Shown here piece after piece: positions 1 to 7,188 of a stretch of DNA of 17,961 nucleotides (its first letter is position 1; each line of letters opens with the position of its first letter). Origin of the DNA: Anaerolineaceae bacterium UBA5224 (GTDB lineage: Bacteria > Chloroflexota > Anaerolineae > Anaerolineales > Anaerolineaceae); the NCBI GenBank assembly GCA_002409365.1, contig DHUW01000056.1, positions 19,337 through 37,297 of the forward strand. The letters are read 5' to 3'. The notes under the pieces were generated by a model, which saw only the letters and a program-made list of their open reading frames with translations, searched no databases and was not told the origin of the DNA. Made by a program: the position numbers and the translations under genes.

Positions 1-776
1 ATGCCCAGGAGCATTTCCTGCGAAATGCGTAATTCAGGGTCACTAATATAAAGTTTATCGGTCAGTTGGCGATCCTGGGGGTTATTTTCAGGTAGATCTG
101 TGTGCAGCAAAAACAGGGGCACGCGCCCGACCTGGATCTCGTAAATCCTTGCCCAAAGCGTGCGACCAGGGAGTTCGATGGAAATTTTCACGGGTTCGTG
201 GTTTTCGTCGTAGAGTTTGACGATAGGCATATCGTTGAAATTGATTTCAACGCTTCGCGCTTCCTGCCAGCCGTCTTCTGTGATGCGTTGTGAAAAGTAG
301 CCAAAAGTGTACACAAAACCAACCGCAACCAAAGGCAGCCCAAGGTCACTGGCTTCCTTCAAATGGTCACCCGATAGGATGCCCAACCCACCCGCATAAA
401 CCATCAGGGATTCGTGCAAGCCATATTCAAACGAAAAATAGGCGATCTTTTCGCCAGTATTGTTTGGGTATTTCACATTAAACCAGGTATCTTTACGGTT
501 CATGTAGGCATCAAAATCCTTGATGATCTTGTCATACCGATCGAGGAAATAACGGTCTTTGATCAGGTCTTCAAATTTCGATTTTTCCACCGTGCGAAGC
601 ATGACGACCGGATTATGATTACTTAGTCTCCATTTGAGAGCATCGATTTCCTTAAACAAACGAGCGACATCAGGGTTTCCTACCCACCAGAGGTTGTGGG
701 CAATATCGCCGAGCCTCTTGATGCGATAAGGCAAGTCAAAGCTGTTGGGATACTCTCGAATGATTTTATTATCCAT
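1..776 (-). CDS. glgP: Alpha-glucan (glycogen/maltodextrin) phosphorylase, N-terminal part, cut by window edge
   Basis: Reading the minus strand from 776 gives 258 uninterrupted residues that run off the left edge. Residues 1-110 resemble the N-terminal DUF3417 region of the bacterial/archaeal short alpha-glucan phosphorylases (for example HNLWW at about 28-32). Residues 113-155 contain the GT35 signature stretch: YFSFEYGLHESL, then YAGGLGILSGDH and KEASDLGLPLVAVG. Such enzymes release glucose-1-phosphate from alpha-1,4-glucans using pyridoxal phosphate; the PLP-lysine region lies outside the window. The ATG at 776-774 is preceded by AGGAG about 8 bases upstream. The upstream loader gene ends at 902, so this gene has its own leader of about 55 bases with palindromes. 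Family assignment is firm; exact substrate (glycogen or maltodextrin) cannot be told. Confidence 0.95.
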   Translation of the reverse strand, partial: MDNKIIREYPNSFDLPYRIKRLGDIAHNLWWVGNPDVARLFKEIDALKWRLSNHNPVVMLRTVEKSKFEDLIKDRYFLDRYDKIIKDFDAYMNRKDTWFNVKYPNNTGEKIAYFSFEYGLHESLMVYAGGLGILSGDHLKEASDLGLPLVAVGFVYTFGYFSQRITEDGWQEARSVEINFNDMPIVKLYDENHEPVKISIELPGRTLWARIYEIQVGRVPLFLLHTDLPENNPQDRQLTDKLYISDPELRISQEMLLG

Positions 777-800
777 GAATTATTTCTCCTATAAGTTGTG

Positions 801-829
801 ATTAACCCGCGTTAATACCTATGTATACA
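801..829. promoter_or_regulatory. Two palindromes in the glgP leader, possible operator
   Basis: ATTAAC and GTTAAT (801-806 and 811-816) form a perfect 6-bp inverted repeat around CCGC. A few bases away TGTATACA (822-829) is a perfect 8-bp palindrome covering the predicted start point. Their position just downstream of the -10 suits a repressor site, but no regulator is identified. Confidence 0.35.
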
Positions 830-838
830 CGTTTGTCC

Positions 839-867
839 ATTATACCCAAAATCAGGATAGTCTTAAA
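839..867 (-). promoter_or_regulatory. Probable promoter of the glucan phosphorylase gene
   Basis: On the minus strand a perfect TATAAT (844-839) follows TTTAAG (867-862) with a 17-base spacer. The start point would be near 832, giving a leader of roughly 55 bases to the ATG at 776. The -35 match is partial (TT..A.), so the -10 carries the call. Confidence 0.5.
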
Positions 868-901
868 CGGAGGGTTATCCAATAATCCTGCGTTATAAAT
901 A

Positions 902-2293
902 TTACTTCTTTCCCGTGTAACCGCTTGCTGTGATGATCTGGATGCGGCAAAGCCGGCGATCAGACAAACGGCTATAAAGGCGCTGGTCTAATTCATCGGG
1001 TAAAGCGGATGAAGTGATCACGGTTGGCAATTCGGCATTATATCGATAATTGAAAAGTTGATACAGTTTTTCACGAGCCCAGGGGGTAGCCGACTGCGTG
1101 CCCAGATCGTCCAGGATCAACAGCTGGGCGGTGCGTACTTCGTTGAAGCGTTTATCCAGGCTGATGCCGCTGTTAGGCGCAAAAGCCGCTCGCAGATGAT
1201 CAAGCAAGTCCGGGACCACAATGAAAAGCGGCGGGGACCCTTTGGCTGCCTGGTAGTTGCCAATGGCGGCTGCCAGGTGCGTCTTCCCGCAACCGTAGGT
1301 GCCATGTAAACTCAACCAACCTTTGGGTTTTTCAGCGAAAGCCTGGGCGGCTTCGAAAGCCTCACGCAGAGAGTTGATATCCTCTTTGCGCAAACCTTCA
1401 TCCTTGCGAAAACTGAAGTTTCCGAAAGTCTGTCTTGAATGCAGGTGCAGACTTGACAATTCAGGATGCCCGAACTCATCGGTCGGATTTCGAAAATCGG
1501 GTGCGAGGATATGTACGTGAGTTACCAAATCGGGGTCAAGCAGGCGGGAGTGAATCCGTCCTTCAAATTCATTAAGCTGTTGATTGCTGGTGATGACTGT
1601 AGGAAGACGATTGATATAGCGCGAGTTGATGATCTGGAATAATTTTTCTTCAGCCCAGGGGGTGGAACTTTGGGTGCCAAAATCGTCCATTACCAGGAGG
1701 GCAGCATTGCGAATCTCATTAAAGCGATCTTCAAAATTAGAGCTTCCTGAGGAAGAGAAAGAAGAGCGCAGCCAATCCAACAGGTCAGGTACGGTCAGAA
1801 AAATTGCCGGCGTCCCCATCGCGACCGCCTGGTTGGCAATGGCAGCTGCAAGATGCGTTTTACCGGAACCGTAACCGCCAGTCAATAAAAGCCAGCCATT
1901 TTGAGTGCCAGCAAAATTTTGGGCAGAATTGAAAGCTTGCTCCAGCGAGTTCGCCTGGGTGATGCCCAGCCCAACCCTGCCGCGGGGTAAAAAGTTGGCA
2001 AAAGTCAGTTCAGTCAGCGAGCCGAGGTTGCTGAGCAAAAAAAGGTGTTGTTGTTTAACTGATTGTACAGCGTGCAGGCGGCAGACACAGATTTCGCTCT
2101 TGCCAAAGCGGGGATCGCTCATGGGGACATCATAGCCGACAAAGCCGATCCCATGACAGATGGGGCAATCGGGGTCTCCCGGACCGTAAATGATCCGATC
2201 GGGTTGAATGGTGGGCTCAACCTCCGGTGTGGTCTCTTTTTTGTTCGAGATAAAGTTTCCTAAATTGGTCGAGATCTCGTTTACCTTCTTCAT
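902..2293 (-). CDS. Double-AAA+ DnaC/DnaI-like helicase-loader protein (two ATPase modules in one chain)
   Basis: A 463-residue protein, about twice the size of E. coli DnaC and well over the size of B. subtilis DnaI. Residues 43-71 hold a probable zinc site (CPIC at 43-46, CVC at 69-71). Module 1 (about 85-270) has Walker A GGYGSGKT (139-146), Walker B LLVMDD (199-204), sensor-like TSN (235-237) and an arginine-rich GRIHSRLLD (245-253). Module 2 (about 285-455) repeats the order: GTYGCGKT (331-338), LLILDD (391-396), TSS, QRLYSRLSD (437-445). Similarity between the halves extends outside the motifs, so this is an internal duplication with both ATP sites intact. The likely role is loading DnaB onto DNA, supported by the operon with dnaB and a dnaD-like gene. 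The start is the ATG at 2293; a longer frame to 2422 lacks family similarity and lies wholly inside the preceding gene. Even so the overlap with that gene is 77 bp. Confidence 0.9.
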   Translation of the reverse strand: MKKVNEISTNLGNFISNKKETTPEVEPTIQPDRIIYGPGDPDCPICHGIGFVGYDVPMSDPRFGKSEICVCRLHAVQSVKQQHLFLLSNLGSLTELTFANFLPRGRVGLGITQANSLEQAFNSAQNFAGTQNGWLLLTGGYGSGKTHLAAAIANQAVAMGTPAIFLTVPDLLDWLRSSFSSSGSSNFEDRFNEIRNAALLVMDDFGTQSSTPWAEEKLFQIINSRYINRLPTVITSNQQLNEFEGRIHSRLLDPDLVTHVHILAPDFRNPTDEFGHPELSSLHLHSRQTFGNFSFRKDEGLRKEDINSLREAFEAAQAFAEKPKGWLSLHGTYGCGKTHLAAAIGNYQAAKGSPPLFIVVPDLLDHLRAAFAPNSGISLDKRFNEVRTAQLLILDDLGTQSATPWAREKLYQLFNYRYNAELPTVITSSALPDELDQRLYSRLSDRRLCRIQIITASGYTGKK

Positions 2294-2903
2294 TGGTTCT
2301 CTTGCGTCCTTTTTCTTGCCAGTTGCGCAGGATTGCCTGCACATATTTCCAGTTACGGGCATTATATTCGACTGCTTCCTGCATGGCATCCTCAATCCAG
2401 TCTGCAGGATAAGTTTGGGCATCTGCTTTGAGGACTTCTGCCATCATGGGTGTAAGCGCGCCGAAATTATCTTCATATAGTTTAAAAATATTGGGGCGGT
2501 CAGCGGTTGGTAAAACTTTAGCCAATCGATACCGACCGACCAGTTCAGGGTTTTCGCGTAACTCGTCGTAAATTTTCGCTCCAGCAGGGGTACCTGCGAT
2601 CAAATAGGTCTTCTGCTGGTTGTTGGGGTCAGTCCAGAAAAGCAACAGCCCAGCCTCACGCAGTTGGTCCAAAGCTTTCTGCAGACACAGTTCATCCTTC
2701 TTGAGATAGGCAGGCAAGCTGGCTTTGAAATCAAAAAGCAGGGCGAACGCGCCTGGCTGGTTCTGCTGACTCATCAACTGAAAATAGGCGAGCAGAACAT
2801 GCAGAGCATCAGCACTGAGATCCTGGATGGAATCAAGAAAATTCACCGGCAGTTCGATTTGCAGGGTATTTTCTGAAAATTTACTTTTTTTATCCATGGT
2901 CAT
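2217..2903 (-). CDS. DnaD-domain primosome protein
   Basis: A 228-residue protein. Residues 20-110 look like the N-terminal helical/winged-helix part of DnaD-type proteins. Residues 138-196 match the C-terminal DnaB_2/DDBH2 domain: IFKLYEDNFGALTP at 139-152, then the hallmark YVQAILRNW at 187-195 (YxxxIxxxW). The end is lysine/arginine rich, which suits DNA binding. In Firmicutes and their phages such proteins act with DnaB-type helicase and DnaI loader at replication (re)start; the same partners flank it here. The start ATG at 2903 lies inside the end of dnaB (14-bp overlap) with no clear ribosome site, so translation is probably coupled; the ATG at 2897 is an equally good start. The 3' end overlaps the loader gene by 77 bp. 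Confidence 0.88.
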   Translation of the reverse strand: MTMDKKSKFSENTLQIELPVNFLDSIQDLSADALHVLLAYFQLMSQQNQPGAFALLFDFKASLPAYLKKDELCLQKALDQLREAGLLLFWTDPNNQQKTYLIAGTPAGAKIYDELRENPELVGRYRLAKVLPTADRPNIFKLYEDNFGALTPMMAEVLKADAQTYPADWIEDAMQEAVEYNARNWKYVQAILRNWQEKGRKRTNEEGKRDLDQFRKLYLEQKRDHTGG

Positions 2904-4266
2904 GATCTGAAACGTATGCTTTATCTTTGAACTGAGCTAATCTTTCCAGGAACACCAATTCAACACCTGGATGCACAGGACCATTGCGGTGCTTCGCAAC
3001 AGCCACCTTGGCAATATTATGATAGGGACTATCGACGTCATCCATATGTGGTCGGTTGATGAACATGACAATATCAGCGTCCTGTTCCAGTGAACCAGAT
3101 TCCCTCAGGTCAGAGAGGATTGGGTTTTTATCCTGGCGCTGCTCTACAGCACGGGAGAGCTGGGCGGCTGCCAAAACAGGCACGTCCAGTTCACGGGCTA
3201 AAATTTTCAATTGCCTGGAGATGTAAGAAACTTCCTGTACGCGGTTTTCTGAGCGGTGATCACCTGACATCAACTGCAGATAGTCAATGATCACCAGGTC
3301 AAGTGTATGCTCATCCTTGAGACGCCGACATTTGGCACTGAGCTGAAGCGGTGTGATGCCGGGTGTATCGTCGATAAAGATATTGACATTCTCAAATTTG
3401 GTAATCGCGCTGGTAAAGCGGTTGGCTTCTTCATCAGAAAACCGCCCTGAACGCAATTTTTGAGAATCGATCCCGGTATCCTGGGCGATCATACGCTGAA
3501 GCAACTGCACAGCGGACATTTCCAGCGAAAACATCGCCACATTCCGGCGCAAAACCATACCAACATACTTGGATATGCCGATCATAAAACCGGTCTTACC
3601 CATACCAGGTCGACCAGCAACGATGATGAAATCGGATTTATGCAACCCATCCAATACATCATCCACTGCCTTGAGCCCGGTCTTAAGTCCTCCTACTTCC
3701 TCTCCGCTGGCGCTTGCTTCGGTAACCTGGTCCAGGTAATTCCTGGCGACGTAGCCAATCGGGACCAGGTCGCGCTTATAACGGTTCTCGCTAACACTGT
3801 AAATCGAGCGCTCAGACTTATCAATGACATCGTCCAGTTCCATGTCCTTGTGGTAAGCGAACTGGGCGATATCAGTTGCGGCTTTGACTAATTTTCTGCG
3901 GGTATTCAACTCGCTGATGGCACGCGCGTAGGAAACCGCGTGCTGAGAAGAAGGCACCCGATTGCTGAGTTGAAGCAGGTAATCCAGACCGCCGATTTCA
4001 TCGAGTTGTCCGCGTGACTCCAACACATCCTGGACGGTCAAAACGTCGATGTAATGCTTTTCCCGGTCAAGCGAAAGAAAGGCTTCCCAAATCCATTGAT
4101 GGCGCGGTTGATAAAAATCGGTTGGTTCCAAAAAAGATATAACGTCAATGAGTACATCCGGATCAATCAAAACAGAACCGATCAGGGCTTCTTCCATTTC
4201 GCGATCATGCAGTTTGTTTTCACTGATCGAGATAGTCTCATCAGATTGTTGATACGAATCTTCCAC
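2890..4266 (-). CDS. dnaB: Replicative DNA helicase DnaB
   Basis: A 458-residue hexameric 5'-3' replicative helicase, the usual family length, with no intein. The N-terminal domain (about 20-120) starts with EMEEALIGSVLIDPDVL. The RecA-like domain has Walker A GRPGMGKT (218-225), the catalytic-glutamate motif FSLEM (246-250), Walker B LVIIDYLQLM (324-333), AAQLSR (367-372) and the C-terminal KHRNGPVHPGVELVF with the arginine finger (425-439). All key residues are present, so it should be active. The start is a GTG at 4266 with AGGAG five bases upstream. It sits 28 bp after the BFN-domain gene and overlaps the dnaD-like gene, so all are probably one transcript. Confidence 0.98.
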   Translation of the reverse strand: MEDSYQQSDETISISENKLHDREMEEALIGSVLIDPDVLIDVISFLEPTDFYQPRHQWIWEAFLSLDREKHYIDVLTVQDVLESRGQLDEIGGLDYLLQLSNRVPSSQHAVSYARAISELNTRRKLVKAATDIAQFAYHKDMELDDVIDKSERSIYSVSENRYKRDLVPIGYVARNYLDQVTEASASGEEVGGLKTGLKAVDDVLDGLHKSDFIIVAGRPGMGKTGFMIGISKYVGMVLRRNVAMFSLEMSAVQLLQRMIAQDTGIDSQKLRSGRFSDEEANRFTSAITKFENVNIFIDDTPGITPLQLSAKCRRLKDEHTLDLVIIDYLQLMSGDHRSENRVQEVSYISRQLKILARELDVPVLAAAQLSRAVEQRQDKNPILSDLRESGSLEQDADIVMFINRPHMDDVDSPYHNIAKVAVAKHRNGPVHPGVELVFLERLAQFKDKAYVSDHDHG

Positions 4267-4294
4267 AAAGGCTCCTGTCTGTTAGATTAAAAGG

Positions 4295-4861
4295 TTAATT
4301 TGTATCCGGACCCGGTTCAACAGGTGGTTCTGGTGGTAAAGAATCATCCTGCCCATTGCCTTTTTCAAGATCATCAAGGAAGTCCTCAAAAACCGAGATA
4401 TCCCCGGTTTCTTCTGGCTCTTCTTCAGGTTCAACTTCATCAGATAACATCGCATCTTCCGGCTGGATGCCAGCTTCCTCGAGGATGTCTTCATCTACAA
4501 AAATGGGTGCGCCGGTGCGGACAACCAACGCAAGAGCATCCGAGGGACGACAATCTACAAAGAAGGTCTTATCGGTCTCGATCACCAGGTTGGCATAATA
4601 GGTCTCATTCACCAGCCCCTTTATTTCCACCCGCAGCAGATGCGCTCCCAACTGATCCAAAAGTGCTAACATCAGGTCGTGTGTAAGTGGTCTGGCAACA
4701 GCAATGTTTTGCAGGGCAATAGTGATCGATTCGGCTTCAAACAAGCCGATCCAAATTGGTACATAACGTTCTTGTGTCTTGTCTTTCAAAACGATGATAC
4801 GATCCTGGTTGGTCAGGCTGACTCTGACACTATCAATCTGACATTCGATCATTTTTCCCAT
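4295..4861 (-). CDS. BFN-domain (DUF151, 'bifunctional nuclease' family) protein with acidic tail
   Basis: A 188-residue protein. Residues 4-128 carry the DUF151/BFN fold: MIECQIDSVRVS at 4-15, then RYVPIWIG (32-39), FEAESITIAL (41-50), ARPLTHDL (56-63) and CRPSDALALVVR (104-115). Plant and archaeal relatives have been reported to have RNase/DNase activity, but the cellular role in most bacteria is unknown. From residue 128 onward the tail is dominated by Glu, Asp and Pro, probably disordered. It is the first gene of the dnaB operon, which hints at a nucleic-acid role. Start choice is uncertain: ATG 4852 gives the typical family start MIECQ, ATG 4861 adds three residues, and ATG 4909 would add 16 more atypical ones. 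None has a strong ribosome site. Confidence 0.88.
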   Translation of the reverse strand: MGKMIECQIDSVRVSLTNQDRIIVLKDKTQERYVPIWIGLFEAESITIALQNIAVARPLTHDLMLALLDQLGAHLLRVEIKGLVNETYYANLVIETDKTFFVDCRPSDALALVVRTGAPIFVDEDILEEAGIQPEDAMLSDEVEPEEEPEETGDISVFEDFLDDLEKGNGQDDSLPPEPPVEPGPDTN

Positions 4862-4997
4862 ATTCCACCAATTGTTTTCATGAGTAATTGTTACCTTAAA
4901 TTCTAACATGTTTGCTCTTGCTCACCTAAAGAAATTGAGGTTTTAAGATTGCGGGCGGTTTTAACGGAAAAGACAGGGAAAACTAACCAGTTTCGGA

Positions 4998-5003
4998 TAT
5001 AAT
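4998..5003 (+). promoter_or_regulatory. -10 box for the atypical response regulator, in a divergent intergenic region
   Basis: A perfect TATAAT lies about 90 bases before the preferred GTG start of the regulator. No -35 at the right spacing is visible. The 230-base stretch 4862-5092 between the two divergent genes also holds the uncertain 5' end of the BFN gene. I see no other clear signal in it. Confidence 0.4.
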
Positions 5004-5092
5004 GGAAAATACATATCACCAACACGCTATTGTCTTTGATTATCGGGTATAAAAAGGGAAAACGCGGTTCAGAAGTCGAATGGGAAGAGGAC

Positions 5093-5764
5093 GTGTCACA
5101 AGAAATAAAGCAGCAAGATTTATTATTAATCGAGAAGCACCGCAAACGCGAAATTTGCTTCAATGATGCCCTGCTGCGCAAAGGCTACGATGTGACACAA
5201 GTCAATAGCGGAGGCGATGGTTTGATCCAAATGAACGGATACAAACCGGATGTAATCATCATCAATGCTGCATCGCTACGCACCAATGGTTTGCGAATCT
5301 GCTCCTGGTACCACAACCGTCTGCCCGATATCCCGGTAATCCTGATTGTCGCTGAGGACGAACCGATTGCTGATGCAGAATCGGTGGATGTGATCATGCA
5401 TCTGCCATTTACAGTGCAGAAACTGGTCAACCGTTTGCGCTCTTTCCAGCAGACATTAAATGAAGATGTTTTGATCAGAGGCCCTTTGCAGCTGAATCAG
5501 AAGACACGCATGGTCTCAATAAATGACAAAACAGCATATCTGACTCCTCGTCTGACCCGGCTTCTGAAAGTTTTCATGGAAAATAGTTCCAAAGCCCTTG
5601 CCCGCGAGGAATTGTTTAAGCGTGTCTGGGAGACTGATTACACCGGTGATACCCGTACCCTGGATGTGCATATCAGCTGGCTGCGAAAAGTGCTTGAAGA
5701 AAATCCCACCAACCCCAAGTTGATCAAAACCGTGCGCGGGATTGGGTACAAACTCGATCTGTAG
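5093..5764 (+). CDS. OmpR/PhoB-family transcription regulator with a degenerate receiver domain
   Basis: A 223-residue protein: receiver-like domain (about 8-118) and a C-terminal winged helix (about 130-223) with LTPRLTRLLKVF, LAREELFKRVW, RTLDVHISWLRKVLEENP and the closing TVRGIGYKL, all typical of OmpR-type DNA binding. In the receiver, the usual acidic pair after strand 1 is E14-K15, the phospho-acceptor Asp is Asn (N58 in IIINAASLRTNG) and the conserved Lys before Pro-Phe is Leu (L104 in HLPF). Normal phosphorylation is therefore unlikely; atypical receivers such as ChxR or HP1043 act without it. No kinase gene is adjacent. Start: GTG 5093 after GGGAAGAGG puts the receiver at the expected distance; an in-frame TTG at 5030 is the alternative. 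It is transcribed divergently from the dnaB operon. Confidence 0.85.
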   Translation: MSQEIKQQDLLLIEKHRKREICFNDALLRKGYDVTQVNSGGDGLIQMNGYKPDVIIINAASLRTNGLRICSWYHNRLPDIPVILIVAEDEPIADAESVDVIMHLPFTVQKLVNRLRSFQQTLNEDVLIRGPLQLNQKTRMVSINDKTAYLTPRLTRLLKVFMENSSKALAREELFKRVWETDYTGDTRTLDVHISWLRKVLEENPTNPKLIKTVRGIGYKLDL

Positions 5765-5889
5765 TTCCAAAAATTTCTATTTTTATAAGGTCGCCGCACT
5801 CCTGGTCTGGCTTAGTGGGAGAGCATGAACACTAAGCACTTTGCCGCAAAGGCAAGTCCATTCCTTACATTGGTCAATTGTTCTCGTAG

Positions 5890-5911
5890 GGGCGGCCTGC
5901 CATGGTCGCCC
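5890..5911. repeat. GC-rich hairpin between two convergent genes
   Basis: GGGCGGCC (5890-5897) pairs with GGTCGCCC (5904-5911), one G-T pair, around a six-base loop. It lies between the stop at 5764 and the convergent stop at 5921. It has no T-tract, and its composition is unlike its AT-richer surroundings, so it looks more like a dispersed REP-type element than a classical terminator. The rest of 5765-5889 shows nothing recognisable. Confidence 0.45.
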
Positions 5912-5920
5912 GCCCATCAG

Positions 5921-7051
5921 CTACGAGCTTTTGATAATAATCTCAGAATCGACCCCCAAACAGGTATCCACCTGGATTGCTCCGCGCAGCCAGCCGTGAT
6001 CCATGGGCACGGGTTTGTTTTTACCAGCCACTTCTGCCAGCGGCACGCTGTTCATGGCGCCATCCTTCCGGCAAGCCATTTTGCCAAAATCACCTTCCAA
6101 AACCAGTCTCAGGCTATGCTCTGCCAATTGAGTCGCAAGCAGCCGGTCAGCAGCCGTGGGTGTTCCACCCCGAACCAGTGAACCTAGAATGGTGATATGC
6201 GTGTCGATCCCTGTAGCAGAGCCAAGCCGGTTGGCAAGCAGGAGGGTCTGGGCTGAGTAGTTATTCTCGATTTTCTCGAAAGTTTTCTCTTTTTCTTCTA
6301 CCGTACCACCCTTTTTTTGGGCAGCCATTTCCATAAACTCAACCAGTTCGCGAGGTCTGGCTTTTTCAGCAACAGCCACCAGCGAGAAGTTGCGCCCTGC
6401 TTTTTTCCGTTCCTGGATTGCTTCAATGATCACATCGTATGCATAAGGGATCTCAGGAATTAAAATTACATCCGCTCCTGCCGCCATACCTGACCCCAAG
6501 GTCAGCCAGCCCGAGGAGTTGCCAAGCAGTTCGACGATCATGATGCGATGAGTAGCATTGGCAGTGGTGTGTAAACGGTCGATTGCCTGAGTGGCAATTT
6601 CGCGGGCGCTGTCAAAACCGATGCATTTATCGGTGATTGGCACGTCATTCTCAGCAGAACGCGGCATGGTGATCATGTTCAAACCAGCCTGGCTGAGCTG
6701 GTATGCCACGGATTGGACCGGCTTATCACCGATGCACACCAGACCATCGAGTTGGTTACTTTTATAAGTATCAATTGCTTCCTGTGTGCGATCAACCTGT
6801 TGCCCGCCTTTTCTCATGGCAGATGGGTTCTGGCGGCTGGTACCCAATACTGTGCCGCCTTCGGTCAGAATGCCCGAAAGCAGCCCTCCTTGTAAGAGAT
6901 TGATTGTGCGGTTTTCAACCAGACCTTCAAAACCATCACGGAAACCGATTAGCTGAACGTTGGGTACATTCGAAGCAGCTTTTCCAAAGCCACGGATCGC
7001 AGCATTCACACCAGGGCTATCACTGCCAGCAGTAAGCAGACCAATTTTCAT
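5921..7051 (-). CDS. Phosphofructokinase-family protein with altered active-site motifs
   Basis: A 376-residue member of the PfkA superfamily; bacterial ATP-PFKs are about 320. Recognisable: GLLTAGSDSPGVNAAIRG (4-21), GGTVLGTSR (65-73), IGFDSA (144-149), AIDRL (156-160), RGGTPTAADRLLA (294-306). By alignment to E. coli PfkA from memory, several functional positions differ. The ATP/Mg motif GGDGS is GDKPV (108-112). Catalytic TIDND is SAEND (132-136), so the general base Asp127 is Glu. MGR is LGN (176-178), and the Arg243 and His249 equivalents are H285 and S291. Arg162 and Glu222 equivalents (R169, E229) remain. It probably binds a sugar phosphate but may not be an ordinary ATP-dependent 6-phosphofructokinase; PPi use, another substrate or a regulatory pseudoenzyme are open. 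ATG 7051 has AAGGAG eight bases upstream. It is a single-gene unit. Confidence 0.88.
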   Translation of the reverse strand: MKIGLLTAGSDSPGVNAAIRGFGKAASNVPNVQLIGFRDGFEGLVENRTINLLQGGLLSGILTEGGTVLGTSRQNPSAMRKGGQQVDRTQEAIDTYKSNQLDGLVCIGDKPVQSVAYQLSQAGLNMITMPRSAENDVPITDKCIGFDSAREIATQAIDRLHTTANATHRIMIVELLGNSSGWLTLGSGMAAGADVILIPEIPYAYDVIIEAIQERKKAGRNFSLVAVAEKARPRELVEFMEMAAQKKGGTVEEKEKTFEKIENNYSAQTLLLANRLGSATGIDTHITILGSLVRGGTPTAADRLLATQLAEHSLRLVLEGDFGKMACRKDGAMNSVPLAEVAGKNKPVPMDHGWLRGAIQVDTCLGVDSEIIIKSS

Positions 7052-7083
7052 AGAACACGCTCCTTAAGATCAGGTTAACCTTT

Positions 7084-7089
7084 ATTATA
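7084..7089 (-). promoter_or_regulatory. -10 box for the PFK-like gene
   Basis: A perfect TATAAT on the minus strand, 32 bases before the ATG at 7051. No convincing -35 is present at the usual distance (CAGAAA at 17-base spacing). Confidence 0.4.
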
Positions 7090-7110
7090 GTCGGGTCAGA
7101 ATCTATTTTC

Positions 7111-7119
7111 TGATAAAAT
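7111..7119 (+). promoter_or_regulatory. Extended -10 for the small acidic protein gene
   Basis: TGATAAAAT is an extended -10 (TGn followed by TAAAAT) on the plus strand. It would start transcription near 7126 and give a leader of about 63 bases. It is back to back with the promoter of the PFK-like gene. Confidence 0.4.
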
Positions 7120-7131
7120 TAATAAACCTTA

Positions 7132-7152
7132 ACCGAATGGTTCGCGTTCGGT
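7132..7152. promoter_or_regulatory. Inverted repeat in the leader of the acidic protein gene
   Basis: ACCGAA (7132-7137) and TTCGGT (7147-7152) are perfect 6-bp inverted arms around a nine-base spacer. The element lies just after the predicted start point, so it could be an operator or a short leader hairpin. Confidence 0.3.
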
Positions 7153-7188
7153 ATCTTATTGAACAAATCTCTAGAAAAGGAGCCTGCA

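Noticed and set aside
2294..2422. In-frame extension of the loader ATPase by 43 residues
   Set aside because: It lies wholly inside the dnaD-like gene and has no family similarity; a better ATG exists at 2293.
5030..5092. Longer form of the atypical regulator starting at TTG 5030
   Set aside because: Rare start codon without a clear ribosome site, and the extra 21 residues are basic and unlike receiver domains. It remains possible.
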